NCBI GenBank assembly: GCA_963752915.1
Contig: CAVVZZ010000015.1
Span: forward strand, 1 to 64,000
Source: DATJPR01 sp963752915
Lineage (GTDB): Bacteria; Bacteroidota; Ignavibacteria; UBA10030; UBA6906
Length of the DNA: 64,000 nt
Direction: 5' to 3'
A program made the translations under genes and the position numbers. Shown here piece by piece: positions 1 to 9,009 of the stretch. The notes under the pieces were generated by a model. The model did not search any database. It was not told the DNA's origin and saw only the letters and a list, made by a program, of their open reading frames with translations. How positions within the stretch are numbered: position 1 is the stretch's first letter; every line of letters begins with the position of its first letter.

Positions 1-648
1 TCGTGGAGTGGCGGGAAAGACAGCGCAATGGCGCTCGCTGAAATCCTGGAAGGCCAGCACTACGAGGTGGCTGCATTGATGACTACGGTAACCCGAGTCT
101 ATGACAGAATCAGTATGCACGGGGTGAGACGCACACTCCTCGAGCTGCAGGCACAGTCTCTAGGCCTTCCGCTTGAAGAAGTGTTCATTACGAAGAATGC
201 TACCAACAGAGAGTACGAATCGAGCATGGCGAAAGTGCTGGCAAAGTACCGGGACTCCGGTGTTTCTTCCGTGGTATTTGGAGACATATTTCTGGAGGAT
301 TTGCGAAAGTACAGGGAAGAGATGCTCGGTTCAGTAAACATGCGTGGCATCTTTCCCATCTGGAAAAGGGAAACGAACGAACTGGCCCGTTTCTTCATTG
401 CATCCGGGTTCAAGGCTATCACGACTTGCATTGACACGACGGTTCTTGGAGAACACCTCGTAGGCAGAGAGATTGACGAAACGTTTCTGTCGGAGCTGCC
501 AGTTGGTGCAGACCCGTGCGGTGAGAACGGCGAGTATCACTCGTTTGTGTATGACGGACCAATCTTCAACAAGCGAATCCCGGTCAGTCTCGGAGAAAAA
601 GTCTTACGAGAAAACAGATTCTACTACTGTGACCTTGTTGAAGGTTAG
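1..648 (+). CDS. PP-loop ATP pyrophosphatase, diphthine--ammonia ligase-like (Dph6/MJ0570 family), 5' end cut by window
   Basis: The reading frame is open from base 1 and already contains the PP-loop signature SGGKDS at its third to eighth codons, so only a few N-terminal residues lie outside the window. Members of this family bind ATP through that loop and adenylate a carbonyl. The archaeal/eukaryotic relatives amidate diphthine on EF2, but the bacterial substrate is unknown to me. Later conserved stretches include VVFGDI near residue 93 and GADPCGENGEYHSFVYDGP near the C-terminus, both typical of this family. The family call is firm; the bacterial role is not. Confidence 0.85.
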   Translation, partial: SWSGGKDSAMALAEILEGQHYEVAALMTTVTRVYDRISMHGVRRTLLELQAQSLGLPLEEVFITKNATNREYESSMAKVLAKYRDSGVSSVVFGDIFLEDLRKYREEMLGSVNMRGIFPIWKRETNELARFFIASGFKAITTCIDTTVLGEHLVGREIDETFLSELPVGADPCGENGEYHSFVYDGPIFNKRIPVSLGEKVLRENRFYYCDLVEG

Positions 649-1119
649 AAACATCTGCAGTTGCGGGGACACCCGGTCCTACAAATCGTGGAGCTGGTTG
701 CAAGGAGGTCACACACGCGGTGTGACCTGTGCCCCGAGACGCGATCCAGGCCCTTTCCTTTGAACCCCACTGCTCCGAAGCAGCAATTCTTTATTCCGCA
801 GTGAACCTAGACGCAGAAAATGTTGAATCCTGAGACCACCTGGCCCGCGCTCGAGACCAAAGGCGCACTTTTGTCTTAGGGATGTTGACACCCTTCGATG
901 CAGTGAGTAACTTGTCGCAGGAATTTCCGCGCACATTGAGAAGCCCATCCGTCAGAGTTTTCGATGGATGCGCTAATTGCTTTTCGACCATTCAGTGCCG
1001 ATCGCATTATTAGAAAACCTTTGACCCAACTGTGGAAATGAGAAACTGGATTCTCTTCGGGTTGGCATGTTCGTAGAATGTGAAGTAGAAATCAATACAA
1101 TCAGCTCTGGAGTCATTCT
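649..1119. other. Intergenic region, 471 bp, with one perfect hairpin
   Basis: No convincing gene is seen on either strand; the short ORFs here have no recognisable motif or ribosome binding site. Bases 707-714 and 720-727 form a perfect 8-bp inverted repeat (GGTCACAC with a 5-base loop). There is no T-run after it, so it is as likely an operator or a Rho-dependent 3' end as an intrinsic terminator. The last 15 bp carry the GGAG ribosome binding site of the next gene. Confidence 0.5.
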
Positions 1120-1386
1120 ATGAAAGCTGTGGTTATCGGCGAGTCGTCGGGTGCCAGCAGGGATGCGATCATGGCGGTCTATCCGCGCCACAAGGTGGTC
1201 GTGGACAGATACGTTGCGCGGGGTGTCGTCTTGGGCATAGGGCCTTTCGCGAATGGGGGAAACATGGCCATTTTCAAGACGCGGGCGGAAGCAGAAGCCT
1301 TTTCAAAGGAGGACCCCTTCATCCTTGAAGGCGTGGTGAAATCTTTCGTGATCAAGGATTGGGGCGATTCTCAGTTGCCGGAGTGA
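1120..1386 (+). CDS. YciI-like (YCII domain) protein
   Basis: This 88-residue protein has the small ferredoxin-like fold of the YciI family: an N-terminal strand, a central DRYVARGVVLGIGPF segment, and the FSKEDPFILEGVVKSF motif in which YciI proteins carry a conserved Asp-Pro. A GGAG sits 8 bp upstream of the ATG. The family is usually of unknown or catabolic-accessory function. It stands alone between unrelated genes. It is more diverged from the DGPF-type YCII proteins near 43-46 kb than those are from each other. Confidence 0.75.
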   Translation: MKAVVIGESSGASRDAIMAVYPRHKVVVDRYVARGVVLGIGPFANGGNMAIFKTRAEAEAFSKEDPFILEGVVKSFVIKDWGDSQLPE

Positions 1387-1640
1387 AACCACAAAAAGTC
1401 ATATCAGTGCCAATCACTTCTTCCACGTCCACCTGACTCCTGTGCGTTCCGGCGGTGACAACACTCGACGACCCCTTGGAATAATTGCGAGCTCTTCGTT
1501 TATTACGCTGGAATTCGAGATTGCCCCGCTCCGCTGAACTCTGCCCTTGAGGTTCCGAATGCCACCGCCGGAATGATCCGAGTAATTGCGCTTCGCACCG
1601 AACTGCAAGACCATAGGCGATGAATCTGAAGGAGAAGCAT

Positions 1641-2615
1641 ATGCATGCCCGTTCAATTTTTGCGGCGATCATGTTCATCGCCTGTTCTTCCTCAGCGTAT
1701 TCTCAACCGGCCCTACCGCCATCCGGTGGCAATCCCTATGCGATCGTCATCCACGGCGGCGCGGGGAACATTGACCAATCGTTGCCGGACACCGTGAGGG
1801 AGGGCTATCTCAGCGCTTTGTCACATGCGCTGCACATTGGCAAGGACGTCCTTGCGAAGGGCGGCTCGAGTCTTGATGCCGTTGAACAGGTCCTGCGGTA
1901 TTTTGAGACTGACCCAAAATTCAATGCGGGGATCGGGGCTGTTTACACAGCCGACACCTCGCATGAACTGGACGCCTCGATTATGGACGGGCGGGATCTT
2001 TCCTGCGGCGCAGTTGCGGCGGTCCGCCACATTGCGCATCCGATTTCTCTCGCGAGGCTCGTCATGGAAAAGACCCCGCACATCCTGCTTGTGGCGAGTG
2101 GCGCCGAGAGGTTTGCTGAGCAAGAGGGAATGACGCTTGTCGCGTCGTCCTATTTTGACACCCCGGAACGGTACCGGCAGCTCCTCGACGCGAAACACAG
2201 GGCGGAGATGCATGGAACAGTCGGATGTGTCGCGCTCGACACACACGGGAATCTTGCGGCGGGCACTTCGACGGGCGGGATGACCAACAAAATGCCGGGC
2301 AGAGTGGGCGATTCTCCTCTGATCGGTGCCGGCACGTACGCGAACAATAAGACCTGCGCTGTCTCGTGCACGGGATGGGGAGAGAAATTCATAAAGAATA
2401 CCGTCGCCAGCAGTGTCTCGGCCCTGATGGAGCTCAAAGGGATGACACTCCAGCAAGCATCGGACGAGATGATCTACCATCGGCTCCAGAAAGACGACGG
2501 CGGTCTTATCGCTCTCGACGCGCATGGTCACTATGCGATGCCGTTCAGCACCTCGGGGATGTTCCGGGGTGTCGCCACATCCTCCGGCACATTCGAAGTA
2601 AAGATTTGGAAATGA
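1641..2615 (+). CDS. Secreted isoaspartyl peptidase/L-asparaginase (Ntn-hydrolase)
   Basis: The 324-residue protein begins with a signal peptide (about residues 1-22, ending SSSAYSQ) and continues with the Ntn-hydrolase asparaginase fold. IVIHGGAGNI is the family's N-terminal motif, and HGTVGCVALD carries the nucleophilic Thr (about residue 193) exposed by autocleavage. AGTSTGGMTNKMPGRVGDSPLIGAGTYA follows, typical of IaaA/aspartylglucosaminidase. It should cleave isoaspartyl dipeptides or asparagine outside the cytoplasm. I chose the ATG at 1641 because AAGGAG lies 6 bp upstream; an in-frame ATG 21 bp earlier lacks one and would add six charged/polar residues before the signal peptide. Confidence 0.9.
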   Translation: MHARSIFAAIMFIACSSSAYSQPALPPSGGNPYAIVIHGGAGNIDQSLPDTVREGYLSALSHALHIGKDVLAKGGSSLDAVEQVLRYFETDPKFNAGIGAVYTADTSHELDASIMDGRDLSCGAVAAVRHIAHPISLARLVMEKTPHILLVASGAERFAEQEGMTLVASSYFDTPERYRQLLDAKHRAEMHGTVGCVALDTHGNLAAGTSTGGMTNKMPGRVGDSPLIGAGTYANNKTCAVSCTGWGEKFIKNTVASSVSALMELKGMTLQQASDEMIYHRLQKDDGGLIALDAHGHYAMPFSTSGMFRGVATSSGTFEVKIWK

Positions 2616-2629
2616 AGGAGTAAATTGCG

Positions 2630-2764
2630 ATGACCGGCAGTGTTCCGTATCCCTCCGACGGCAAAACGCGCTATACCATGACGACGTTGAAAGATCGTTC
2701 GTGTACACGTTGGTACCGACGGAAAGATCGGAGAAAAGGAAGAGGATGGCGAATCGGAGGATGA
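2630..2764 (+). CDS. Possible 44-residue ORF of unknown function
   Basis: An ATG lies 9 bp after an AAGGAG, just downstream of the isoaspartyl peptidase gene. The peptide starts MTGSVPYPSDGKTRY and ends very basic. I recognise no family. It may be a remnant or a shifted frame, since other frames run on to about 2890 without clear motifs. The remaining stretch up to 2912 shows only the purine-rich ribosome binding region of the next gene. Confidence 0.2.
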   Translation: MTGSVPYPSDGKTRYTMTTLKDRSCTRWYRRKDRRKGRGWRIGG

Positions 2765-2912
2765 GGAGACATACCCTGATGAGGGTAATTTCTGATTTCG
2801 ACGATGTGGTTCGTCTCCGGATCAGTTCGCCCGCGGGAAGTCCTGAAGATGGAAGCTTGGGAGGAACTTCGGACAGGCGGGCAACGTCTTAGTAGAAGAG
2901 GGGGAGGGAACG

Positions 2913-3467
2913 ATGAATACGAAAACGATTGCGATGATTGTCGGAAGTCTTCGAAAAGAATCCTTCAGCCGAAAAACGGCACGGGCGATTGCTGAATTGG
3001 CACCCGAATCACTAAAGTTCGATCTGCTGGAGATCGGGACGCTTCCGATGTACAATCAGGACCTCGAGTCTTCACCACCGGCGCAGTGGACGGAGTTCCG
3101 CGATCGACTGAGGAGCTTCGATGAAGTACTGTTTGTTACGCCGGAATACAATCGCTCGGTTCCTGCCCTGCTAAAGAACGCCATCGATGTGGGGTCGCGA
3201 CCGTACGGGAAAAGTGCCTGGGACAGAAAACCGGCCGCAATTGTCAGTGTCTCCCCGGGGAATTACGGAGGGTTCGGCGCAAACCATCACCTGAGGCAAT
3301 CACTCGTCTTCCTGAACATGCCGGCGATGCAGCAACCTGAGGCGTATATCGGCGGGGCGGCGAAGCTCTTCGACGCCGGCGGGAACCTTGCCGACGATCC
3401 TACGAGGGAGATTTTGAGGAAGTTTGTCAACGCCTTTGCGGAGTGGGTCGCGAAGTTTCCTCTCTGA
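2913..3467 (+). CDS. NAD(P)H-dependent FMN reductase (ChrR/azoreductase-like flavodoxin fold)
   Basis: The 184-residue flavoprotein carries the phosphate-binding loop GSLRKESFSRK at residues 12-22 and the FVTPEYNRSVPALLKNAIDVGSR motif that contacts FMN and the dimer interface in this family. The later SPGNYGGFGA segment is also typical. It probably reduces quinones, chromate or azo compounds with NADPH through FMN. GGGAGGG precedes the ATG. Its TGA stop overlaps the first unit of a heptamer repeat array. Confidence 0.9.
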   Translation: MNTKTIAMIVGSLRKESFSRKTARAIAELAPESLKFDLLEIGTLPMYNQDLESSPPAQWTEFRDRLRSFDEVLFVTPEYNRSVPALLKNAIDVGSRPYGKSAWDRKPAAIVSVSPGNYGGFGANHHLRQSLVFLNMPAMQQPEAYIGGAAKLFDAGGNLADDPTREILRKFVNAFAEWVAKFPL

Positions 3468-3507
3468 GATCAGAGTTCGGCGCTCAGAGTTCAGAATTCA
3501 AATCACT
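3466..3507. repeat. Heptamer repeat array (GAGTTCA-like units)
   Basis: Six consecutive 7-bp units follow each other without gaps, the best being GAGTTCA at 3487-3493 and GAATTCA at 3494-3500. The array starts inside the stop codon of the FMN reductase gene. It belongs to the same structural class as arrays at 26221, 35148, 37462, 43844 and 58304: strict period of 7, different unit sequence, next to a stop codon. Confidence 0.6.
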
Positions 3508-3656
3508 CCTGTCGGGGTCCTCTCCCCGCCGCGCCATCAATTGACCTTCTCCGATTTCCACCCTACATTCGGACACGCTGCATTGATTTGTGGGGGCGCC
3601 TCTTTTCATCTGTGCCGATGGGGAGAGGCGTTCTCGTCCTTTCAGGAACCTTGAAA

Positions 3657-4664
3657 ATGTCGGACACATCATTTTATCGTGTTTCGCACTCGGGAACAGT
3701 TCGGCACGTCGAAACCCTCGAGGAAGCCCTCGATACAACAAAAGACGAGGGGTTCTTCTGGTTGGACTACTGCCAGCCTACAAAAGAAGATCTCGCCCCC
3801 CTTGTCGATCGTCTGGGCCTCCACCCGCTGGCGGTCGAGGATTGTTTCGACGAAGACCAAATTCCCAAAATCGAAGACTTTCCCCGAAGCACGTTTATCC
3901 TCTTCAACAGCTTTGACTATGTGAAAAGACAGCTTTCAATCGGCGAGATCGATTTGTTTATCGGCAAGAACTTCCTGGTCACCGTCAGCCAGCGCAATTC
4001 TGACGGCCGCGGACCGCTGAATGACATCGAACACATCGTAGAGACGGACATTGAGAGCGTCCGCCGCGGACCCGCGTTTCTCCTCCACGTTATTCTCGAC
4101 TATGTCGTGGACCAGAAGTTCCTGGCGATTGAAGCGCTCGAAGATGAGCTGGATATCCTGGAAGAAGGAATGCTCGACGATGCTTCAACATTCAACCCCG
4201 CCGACCTCATCCAAATGCGTCGCGACTTGCTGAATCTCCGCAAAACTCTCTTTCATGAGAGGGAAATCCTCGTCAAGATTTGCCGCAAAGATTGTCCATT
4301 CATTGCAGACGATGCAATCTTCCACTTCCGGGACATCTATGACCATCTGGCAAAATTCTTTGAGTTGACGGAATCCTATCGCGATCTGGTCACCAGTCTG
4401 ATGGAAATGTACCTCTCAATTCTCAACAATCAGATGGCCAAAGCGGCGAACGAGACGAACACGACCGTCCGAAGATTGACGTTCATCACCACGATCTTCA
4501 TGCCGCTGACGCTTCTTGCAGGGATTGGCGGCATGTCTGAATGGTCGATGATGACAGGACCGGAGAATTGGAGAATCGCCTATCCGGTCTTTCTGGCCGC
4601 AATGGTGGTGATCGGTCTCGGCAGTTACCACCTGCTCAAGAGGCTTGAGAGGGGACGCCCATGA
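3657..4664 (+). CDS. corA: CorA-family divalent cation (Mg2+/Co2+) transporter
   Basis: The 335-residue protein has a soluble alpha/beta N-terminal domain, a long helical stalk rich in charged heptads, and two C-terminal membrane helices. The pore-entry motif that is GMN in classical CorA reads GMS here (AGIGGMSEWSMMTG), a variant seen in some CorA branches. The basic tail after the last helix (KRLERGRP) is normal. I start at the ATG at 3657, 9 bp after an AGGA; an upstream in-frame ATG at 3588 would add 23 hydrophobic residues not found at CorA N-termini. Confidence 0.85.
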   Translation: MSDTSFYRVSHSGTVRHVETLEEALDTTKDEGFFWLDYCQPTKEDLAPLVDRLGLHPLAVEDCFDEDQIPKIEDFPRSTFILFNSFDYVKRQLSIGEIDLFIGKNFLVTVSQRNSDGRGPLNDIEHIVETDIESVRRGPAFLLHVILDYVVDQKFLAIEALEDELDILEEGMLDDASTFNPADLIQMRRDLLNLRKTLFHEREILVKICRKDCPFIADDAIFHFRDIYDHLAKFFELTESYRDLVTSLMEMYLSILNNQMAKAANETNTTVRRLTFITTIFMPLTLLAGIGGMSEWSMMTGPENWRIAYPVFLAAMVVIGLGSYHLLKRLERGRP

Positions 4665-4679
4665 CCCGCCAGCCTGTCG

Positions 4680-7600
4680 CTATCTGACGCGCGCGAGTTT
4701 TCCGAGCGCTTCACTTGTATAGCGTCCATCAACAGTCGATGCGACCACTTTATACAAGTATACCCCGTTTGCGATGCCGTCGCCGTCTGCATCCCGTCCA
4801 TCCCAGGCAATCTTCACAAACGACTCTCCGCCGGTCGTCGATTCGATCGCCTTGATCATCCGCCCCGCGACGGTGTAGACCTTGATCAACACATTCAAGG
4901 GAATCGTCTGGTTCTGATGAAACGTAAAGTACGTTGTCCCCGACGTGATGGGGTTTGGATAGTTCATCACATCCGTGATCACCAGGGTCTGGTCGGACGC
5001 GACCTGGAATTCGGCCTCGACCGTGTTCGAGTTGTTGAACGAATCCCAGGCACGGATGCGCAAGGCGTTTTTGCCGCTTGGCAGGTTGCTCAACGGATAC
5101 TGGATCGTCCCCTGGCGGTAGTTGTCGACCTTGCTTGTGTAGGCGTCGGTGAGGTCGACACTCTGCGCGCGGTTGTTGAGCCAGCCTTCGATCCGGTGGC
5201 CGATGCCCGATGCCGAGGTGTTGATCCCGTTGGAATCGGACAGATCGACGAGGAGCACCGGGTTCGGTCCGACGAGATCTCCTTCCTTGAACGTTCGACT
5301 GTTCAGATAAATCGTCATCGCAGGCCCGGAATTGTCATGCGTCGTCGTCGAATCGGTCCCGCGGAAGGCCACATTGCCCGTATACCCCTCGGCATCCGAC
5401 GAGGCAGTTGTGCAATACGCCACGACGCGCCCTCGTCCGGTCGAGTCGCCGAAAAAGATGTCCTTCGGCACCACAAACGTCGCGTGGAACCGGCCGTTGG
5501 TCACCGTGTTGTCGCCACGGAATATCGTGCTCCCGGTCGCTCTGTATGACCAATTGACGCCCGGGTAGAAGTTCACGATCGTCTGCACCCGGCTCGCATC
5601 GTTGACGATCAGCATCATCTGCCCGTTGAACGAGGGATCGATGTTGTCCGAGGCATCGCGGACACTTCCGACAACCGCGACGGTTGACAGCGACTGGATG
5701 GCGATGGGCGCTGTGCGGAGGGTGTTCCCGGCGCTGTCGACCGACACGGCGTTGATGCTGTCGATCGACGCACACCCCGACGGATATTGCAGGCGCATCG
5801 TCGGATCGCCGAGGTAAAGATACTTCTGGTCATTCTCCAGGTTCCCGTTCTGTTTGTATTGAAACAAGGCTGTCGCGGGACGTTCGACCACAACGCGATT
5901 GTACGTGTCATGGGTGAATATCGCCTGATACGTTCCGTTGTTTAGCGCCGAATTATCCGGTGCGATAACTTTTCTGCAGGCAGCGATCACTGCAATGCCG
6001 CCGCCGTCCGGCTTGTTGACCAGGAGTTCACCGCCGGAGACTTGTGACGGGTCATCGTATTGCGAGAAGTTGCATGTGGCAAGGAAAAAGAGCGAAAGCC
6101 GGTTCGCATTGACGAGCTGCGGTATCGACGTGAGCGAGTGGAAGATGTTCTCGTGCGCCCATTGCTGCGAATTGCCATGGCCGCTATAGTTCACAAGAAG
6201 GGTACCTTCGTTGATTTGACTGATGATTGCCTGGTAGGCGCCCGGCTTGCGCCGACCAAGAGCATCAAAGACTGTCGGATACTCTGCAATATAGATCTTC
6301 TTCTTCTCCATCTCGTCCGGCGTGTAGCTCGGCGAGGAAAGGCTTTCCGCAGCATCGCTGTGGATTGTCTTGTCACCGACATCTCCGCCCTCCGACGTCC
6401 AGGCGTCGTCTGCGACAAACGTCACCCGCATCTTCCACCCGTCGCGCACCGATTGTGTTTCATACCGTTCAATCTTGTCGACCACGGCGTCCGCCTCGGC
6501 TGCGACGCGCGCCGGGATACGTCCGAGCACCAGGGAAGGGTTGGTCCCCGCGCCGAACATCGCGAAGAAATCGTCCGTCGAGAAGCTGTCCACCCCATCC
6601 ACGGAGTTCGGACTCTGCCAGTTCGGAACAAACGAGCTCTTCTTCCCGAGGATCCCCTTGTAGTCGTATGACGCACCGCCGAACAACAGGACGAACTCGG
6701 GCTTCCGTGTCCAGTGCGTATAGGCGTAATACAGGTAGTCCCGGATCGCCGAGATGTCCGGGATCCCTCCGCCGAACTCGTTGTAGACCTGCGCGACATC
6801 CGCAACGAGCGTCTTGAGGTTCCCGTGCGCAGGGTCCTGCCGCCACGCCGCCAGACGGTCGGCCGCCGAGCGGAACTCCGAACTCGTGAGAATAATGTAG
6901 TCCGCCCCGTCGGCATAGCCGTGCAGGTCCTGATTGCCCGCCGGCTGGATCGCCGCCGGCTGTTTCCAGGTCGACGGCCCGGCCGCCACGAACTCCTGCA
7001 CCGCGCCGGAACTCGACGGTGCGCGGAAGGAGTACGTGCCATAGACGCCGCTGATCATCTTCACGTCGGAAGGTGTGGTCACGTCCAGGATCGTCGGCGC
7101 CTCGGTGAACTGCTGCAATTGATACTCGACCACCGCATTCCGGTCCGGTCCCCAGAAGTGGAGATAATTTTCCGTTGCGAAGAAAAAGCGGGGATACTCC
7201 CACTCCACCCAGTCGATATAGCCCTGCGACCCTGATCCTGCCAGGTTGAAGGAGATCATGAGTCTGCTCTTCTGTGCACTGAGAGTCGACGCACCTGAAG
7301 CTTGAAATGTCATGCCGGATGCATAAACATATGGCCCGTAGTCGTTCGGAACGATAAATCGCCCAAGGCTCGATCCCGATTCGACGACATCGAAGCTTGC
7401 TCCTCCCTGCGGCGGATACGCCAGGAGCGTGAGGCTGTACTTGACTACATCACCCGGCACCAGTCCCGGCATCGATTCTACGTAGGTGTACGTCGGGTTC
7501 TTGTCGTCCAGAATATGCGCGTACCAGTCTTTTCCCGATAGCACAGGCTCCACCGGGTTGAGCAGCTTGACGTTCTCTTCTTCCACCGAAGCGTGGTCCC

Positions 7601-8744
7601 GGAACCGGTCCGGCGTGTAGGTCGCCGGATCACTGTCCGACTGCTCGTTCGCCATGCGCTTGCCGGGCGACGCGCCGTAGGTCAGCCAGTAATAATTCGT
7701 TTCCGAGTAGTGGTTGATGTAGTGGTGCATCGCCTTCCCGACCGGGTCGTAGGTCCATCCCCGCACCGATTTGCCGTAAAACAGAATGTAGTCCCCCGTG
7801 TCGAATTTGCCGTCGGATTCTCCCTGCACCATGATCGCGTTTTCCACCAGGTCCACCGGCCGCGGCTGCGTGATGTCTTCGGACAGTTCCTGCCCGCCGT
7901 TGCCGTAGATCTTTATCGTCCGCGGATCGAACGCTGCAAGGTCGAGTCCCGTACCTGTGAGCAACGCGGCATCAAGCTTGTAGACCCCGTCGGAGGTTAC
8001 CGATATCCGGAACCATTTCCCCGTGCCCATGACGCTCGACGTCAAGGCCGAGGTTTTTGCCAGGCGGAGGGAAGGTGCGAGGATCGCGCCGTTCAAGAGG
8101 CCAGGCCCGACCAGTTTCGCATCCTGGCTTGACGTCGTCACTGTTGCTGCGGCCCCATAGGTCACTTCCACGACGATCCGGCTGTAGCGCCGCACAGTCC
8201 TTGTCGCGGGATTGAACTGCACCGGTGAAACGGTGAGCATGCTGACCAGAAGACCTCGCACGCGTGACGGAGCGGAGAGTGACACTACCGGGCCCGGGAG
8301 AAATTGTGACGCCCCATAGGCTTTGGCGTCGATTTGATATGTCGCCCTGGAGAACATTCCATCGGCAATGGTGAACGAAGGCACCGGCGCCAGGAGTGTA
8401 GAGGCGATATCTTGATAGTCAGAAGCAATCACCTGAATCGCATAACCTTGCTCCGAGGGCAGACTGACGGAAAATCTCCGACACAGCAAATTTGGCGAGC
8501 CCACGGCGGCATGGGGATCGACGGGAGAGGAAGAGGCAAAATCGTAGATGGTGCATGTCTTTCCGTCAGCGTTGATCGTCTGAGCGGTCAGATACTCCGG
8601 CCGGTATTCGAACACCATCGAACGGGTATCAGATCGGACAACGCTCACGCTGCTCCCGGGAATTTCGGGAGGGGAATTTGCGAGGGCTAGCGTGACCAAG
8701 GCGACACACGTTGCAGACATGCGCAACTTCATTGAGAGGGCCAT
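4680..8744 (-). CDS. porU: T9SS PorU-like C25 (gingipain-type) cysteine peptidase/sortase with C-terminal sorting domain
   Basis: The 1354-residue secreted protein starts with a signal peptide. Its C25 peptidase core carries the catalytic His in NYSGHGN (about residue 854) and the Cys in FFLATCNFS (about residue 890), the usual C25 order and spacing. Sequences such as SFSTDDFFA and LGRIPARVAAEADAVVDKI match the PorU group that removes T9SS sorting domains and attaches cargo at the cell surface. The last 90 residues form a sorting-type domain (MNYPNP, then VYLYKVVAS). The length is close to other PorU proteins. A plain C25 cargo protease is the alternative. Confidence 0.85.
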   Translation of the reverse strand: MALSMKLRMSATCVALVTLALANSPPEIPGSSVSVVRSDTRSMVFEYRPEYLTAQTINADGKTCTIYDFASSSPVDPHAAVGSPNLLCRRFSVSLPSEQGYAIQVIASDYQDIASTLLAPVPSFTIADGMFSRATYQIDAKAYGASQFLPGPVVSLSAPSRVRGLLVSMLTVSPVQFNPATRTVRRYSRIVVEVTYGAAATVTTSSQDAKLVGPGLLNGAILAPSLRLAKTSALTSSVMGTGKWFRISVTSDGVYKLDAALLTGTGLDLAAFDPRTIKIYGNGGQELSEDITQPRPVDLVENAIMVQGESDGKFDTGDYILFYGKSVRGWTYDPVGKAMHHYINHYSETNYYWLTYGASPGKRMANEQSDSDPATYTPDRFRDHASVEEENVKLLNPVEPVLSGKDWYAHILDDKNPTYTYVESMPGLVPGDVVKYSLTLLAYPPQGGASFDVVESGSSLGRFIVPNDYGPYVYASGMTFQASGASTLSAQKSRLMISFNLAGSGSQGYIDWVEWEYPRFFFATENYLHFWGPDRNAVVEYQLQQFTEAPTILDVTTPSDVKMISGVYGTYSFRAPSSSGAVQEFVAAGPSTWKQPAAIQPAGNQDLHGYADGADYIILTSSEFRSAADRLAAWRQDPAHGNLKTLVADVAQVYNEFGGGIPDISAIRDYLYYAYTHWTRKPEFVLLFGGASYDYKGILGKKSSFVPNWQSPNSVDGVDSFSTDDFFAMFGAGTNPSLVLGRIPARVAAEADAVVDKIERYETQSVRDGWKMRVTFVADDAWTSEGGDVGDKTIHSDAAESLSSPSYTPDEMEKKKIYIAEYPTVFDALGRRKPGAYQAIISQINEGTLLVNYSGHGNSQQWAHENIFHSLTSIPQLVNANRLSLFFLATCNFSQYDDPSQVSGGELLVNKPDGGGIAVIAACRKVIAPDNSALNNGTYQAIFTHDTYNRVVVERPATALFQYKQNGNLENDQKYLYLGDPTMRLQYPSGCASIDSINAVSVDSAGNTLRTAPIAIQSLSTVAVVGSVRDASDNIDPSFNGQMMLIVNDASRVQTIVNFYPGVNWSYRATGSTIFRGDNTVTNGRFHATFVVPKDIFFGDSTGRGRVVAYCTTASSDAEGYTGNVAFRGTDSTTTHDNSGPAMTIYLNSRTFKEGDLVGPNPVLLVDLSDSNGINTSASGIGHRIEGWLNNRAQSVDLTDAYTSKVDNYRQGTIQYPLSNLPSGKNALRIRAWDSFNNSNTVEAEFQVASDQTLVITDVMNYPNPITSGTTYFTFHQNQTIPLNVLIKVYTVAGRMIKAIESTTGGESFVKIAWDGRDADGDGIANGVYLYKVVASTVDGRYTSEALGKLARVR

Positions 8745-8756
8745 ACCGTTTCACCG

Positions 8757-8800
8757 GTAAAATGAAAACGCCGAACGTTAGTGAAGCATAACATTCGGCG
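8757..8800 (-). terminator. Rho-independent terminator downstream of the GH105 gene
   Basis: Bases 8769-8780 and 8789-8800 form a 12-bp inverted repeat with one mismatch and an 8-base loop. Read on the minus strand, the stem is followed by a T-rich run (CGTTTTCATTTT). It lies between the GH105 gene and the PorU-like gene, both on the minus strand, so it should end the carbohydrate operon before porU. The 208 bp from 8801 to 9009 show nothing else I can name. Confidence 0.65.
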
Positions 8801-9009
8801 GCCCACTCACGGGAGTCACCTGCAGGAGGGAACGGCCGAATGGATTTTACGCTGGCGCATCGAAATCGACGCGCATACCAAGAAACTACGATGGAGGCAG
8901 CGAAAATCTATAGCCGGTCGGACGCTGGGCAGTTCTCCGTGTCTCGATACAGTATTTGATAGTAACGTAGTCAACAGAAAATTGATAAGCAAGCAGCGGG
9001 GTACGGCTC

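Noticed and set aside
709..991. Minus-strand ORFs in the first intergenic gap
   Set aside because: They have no motif, no ribosome binding site and overlap each other in different frames.
3480..3520. tRNA-like TTCAAATC T-loop sequence
   Set aside because: No acceptor stem, D-arm or anticodon arm can be built around it; it is part of the heptamer array.
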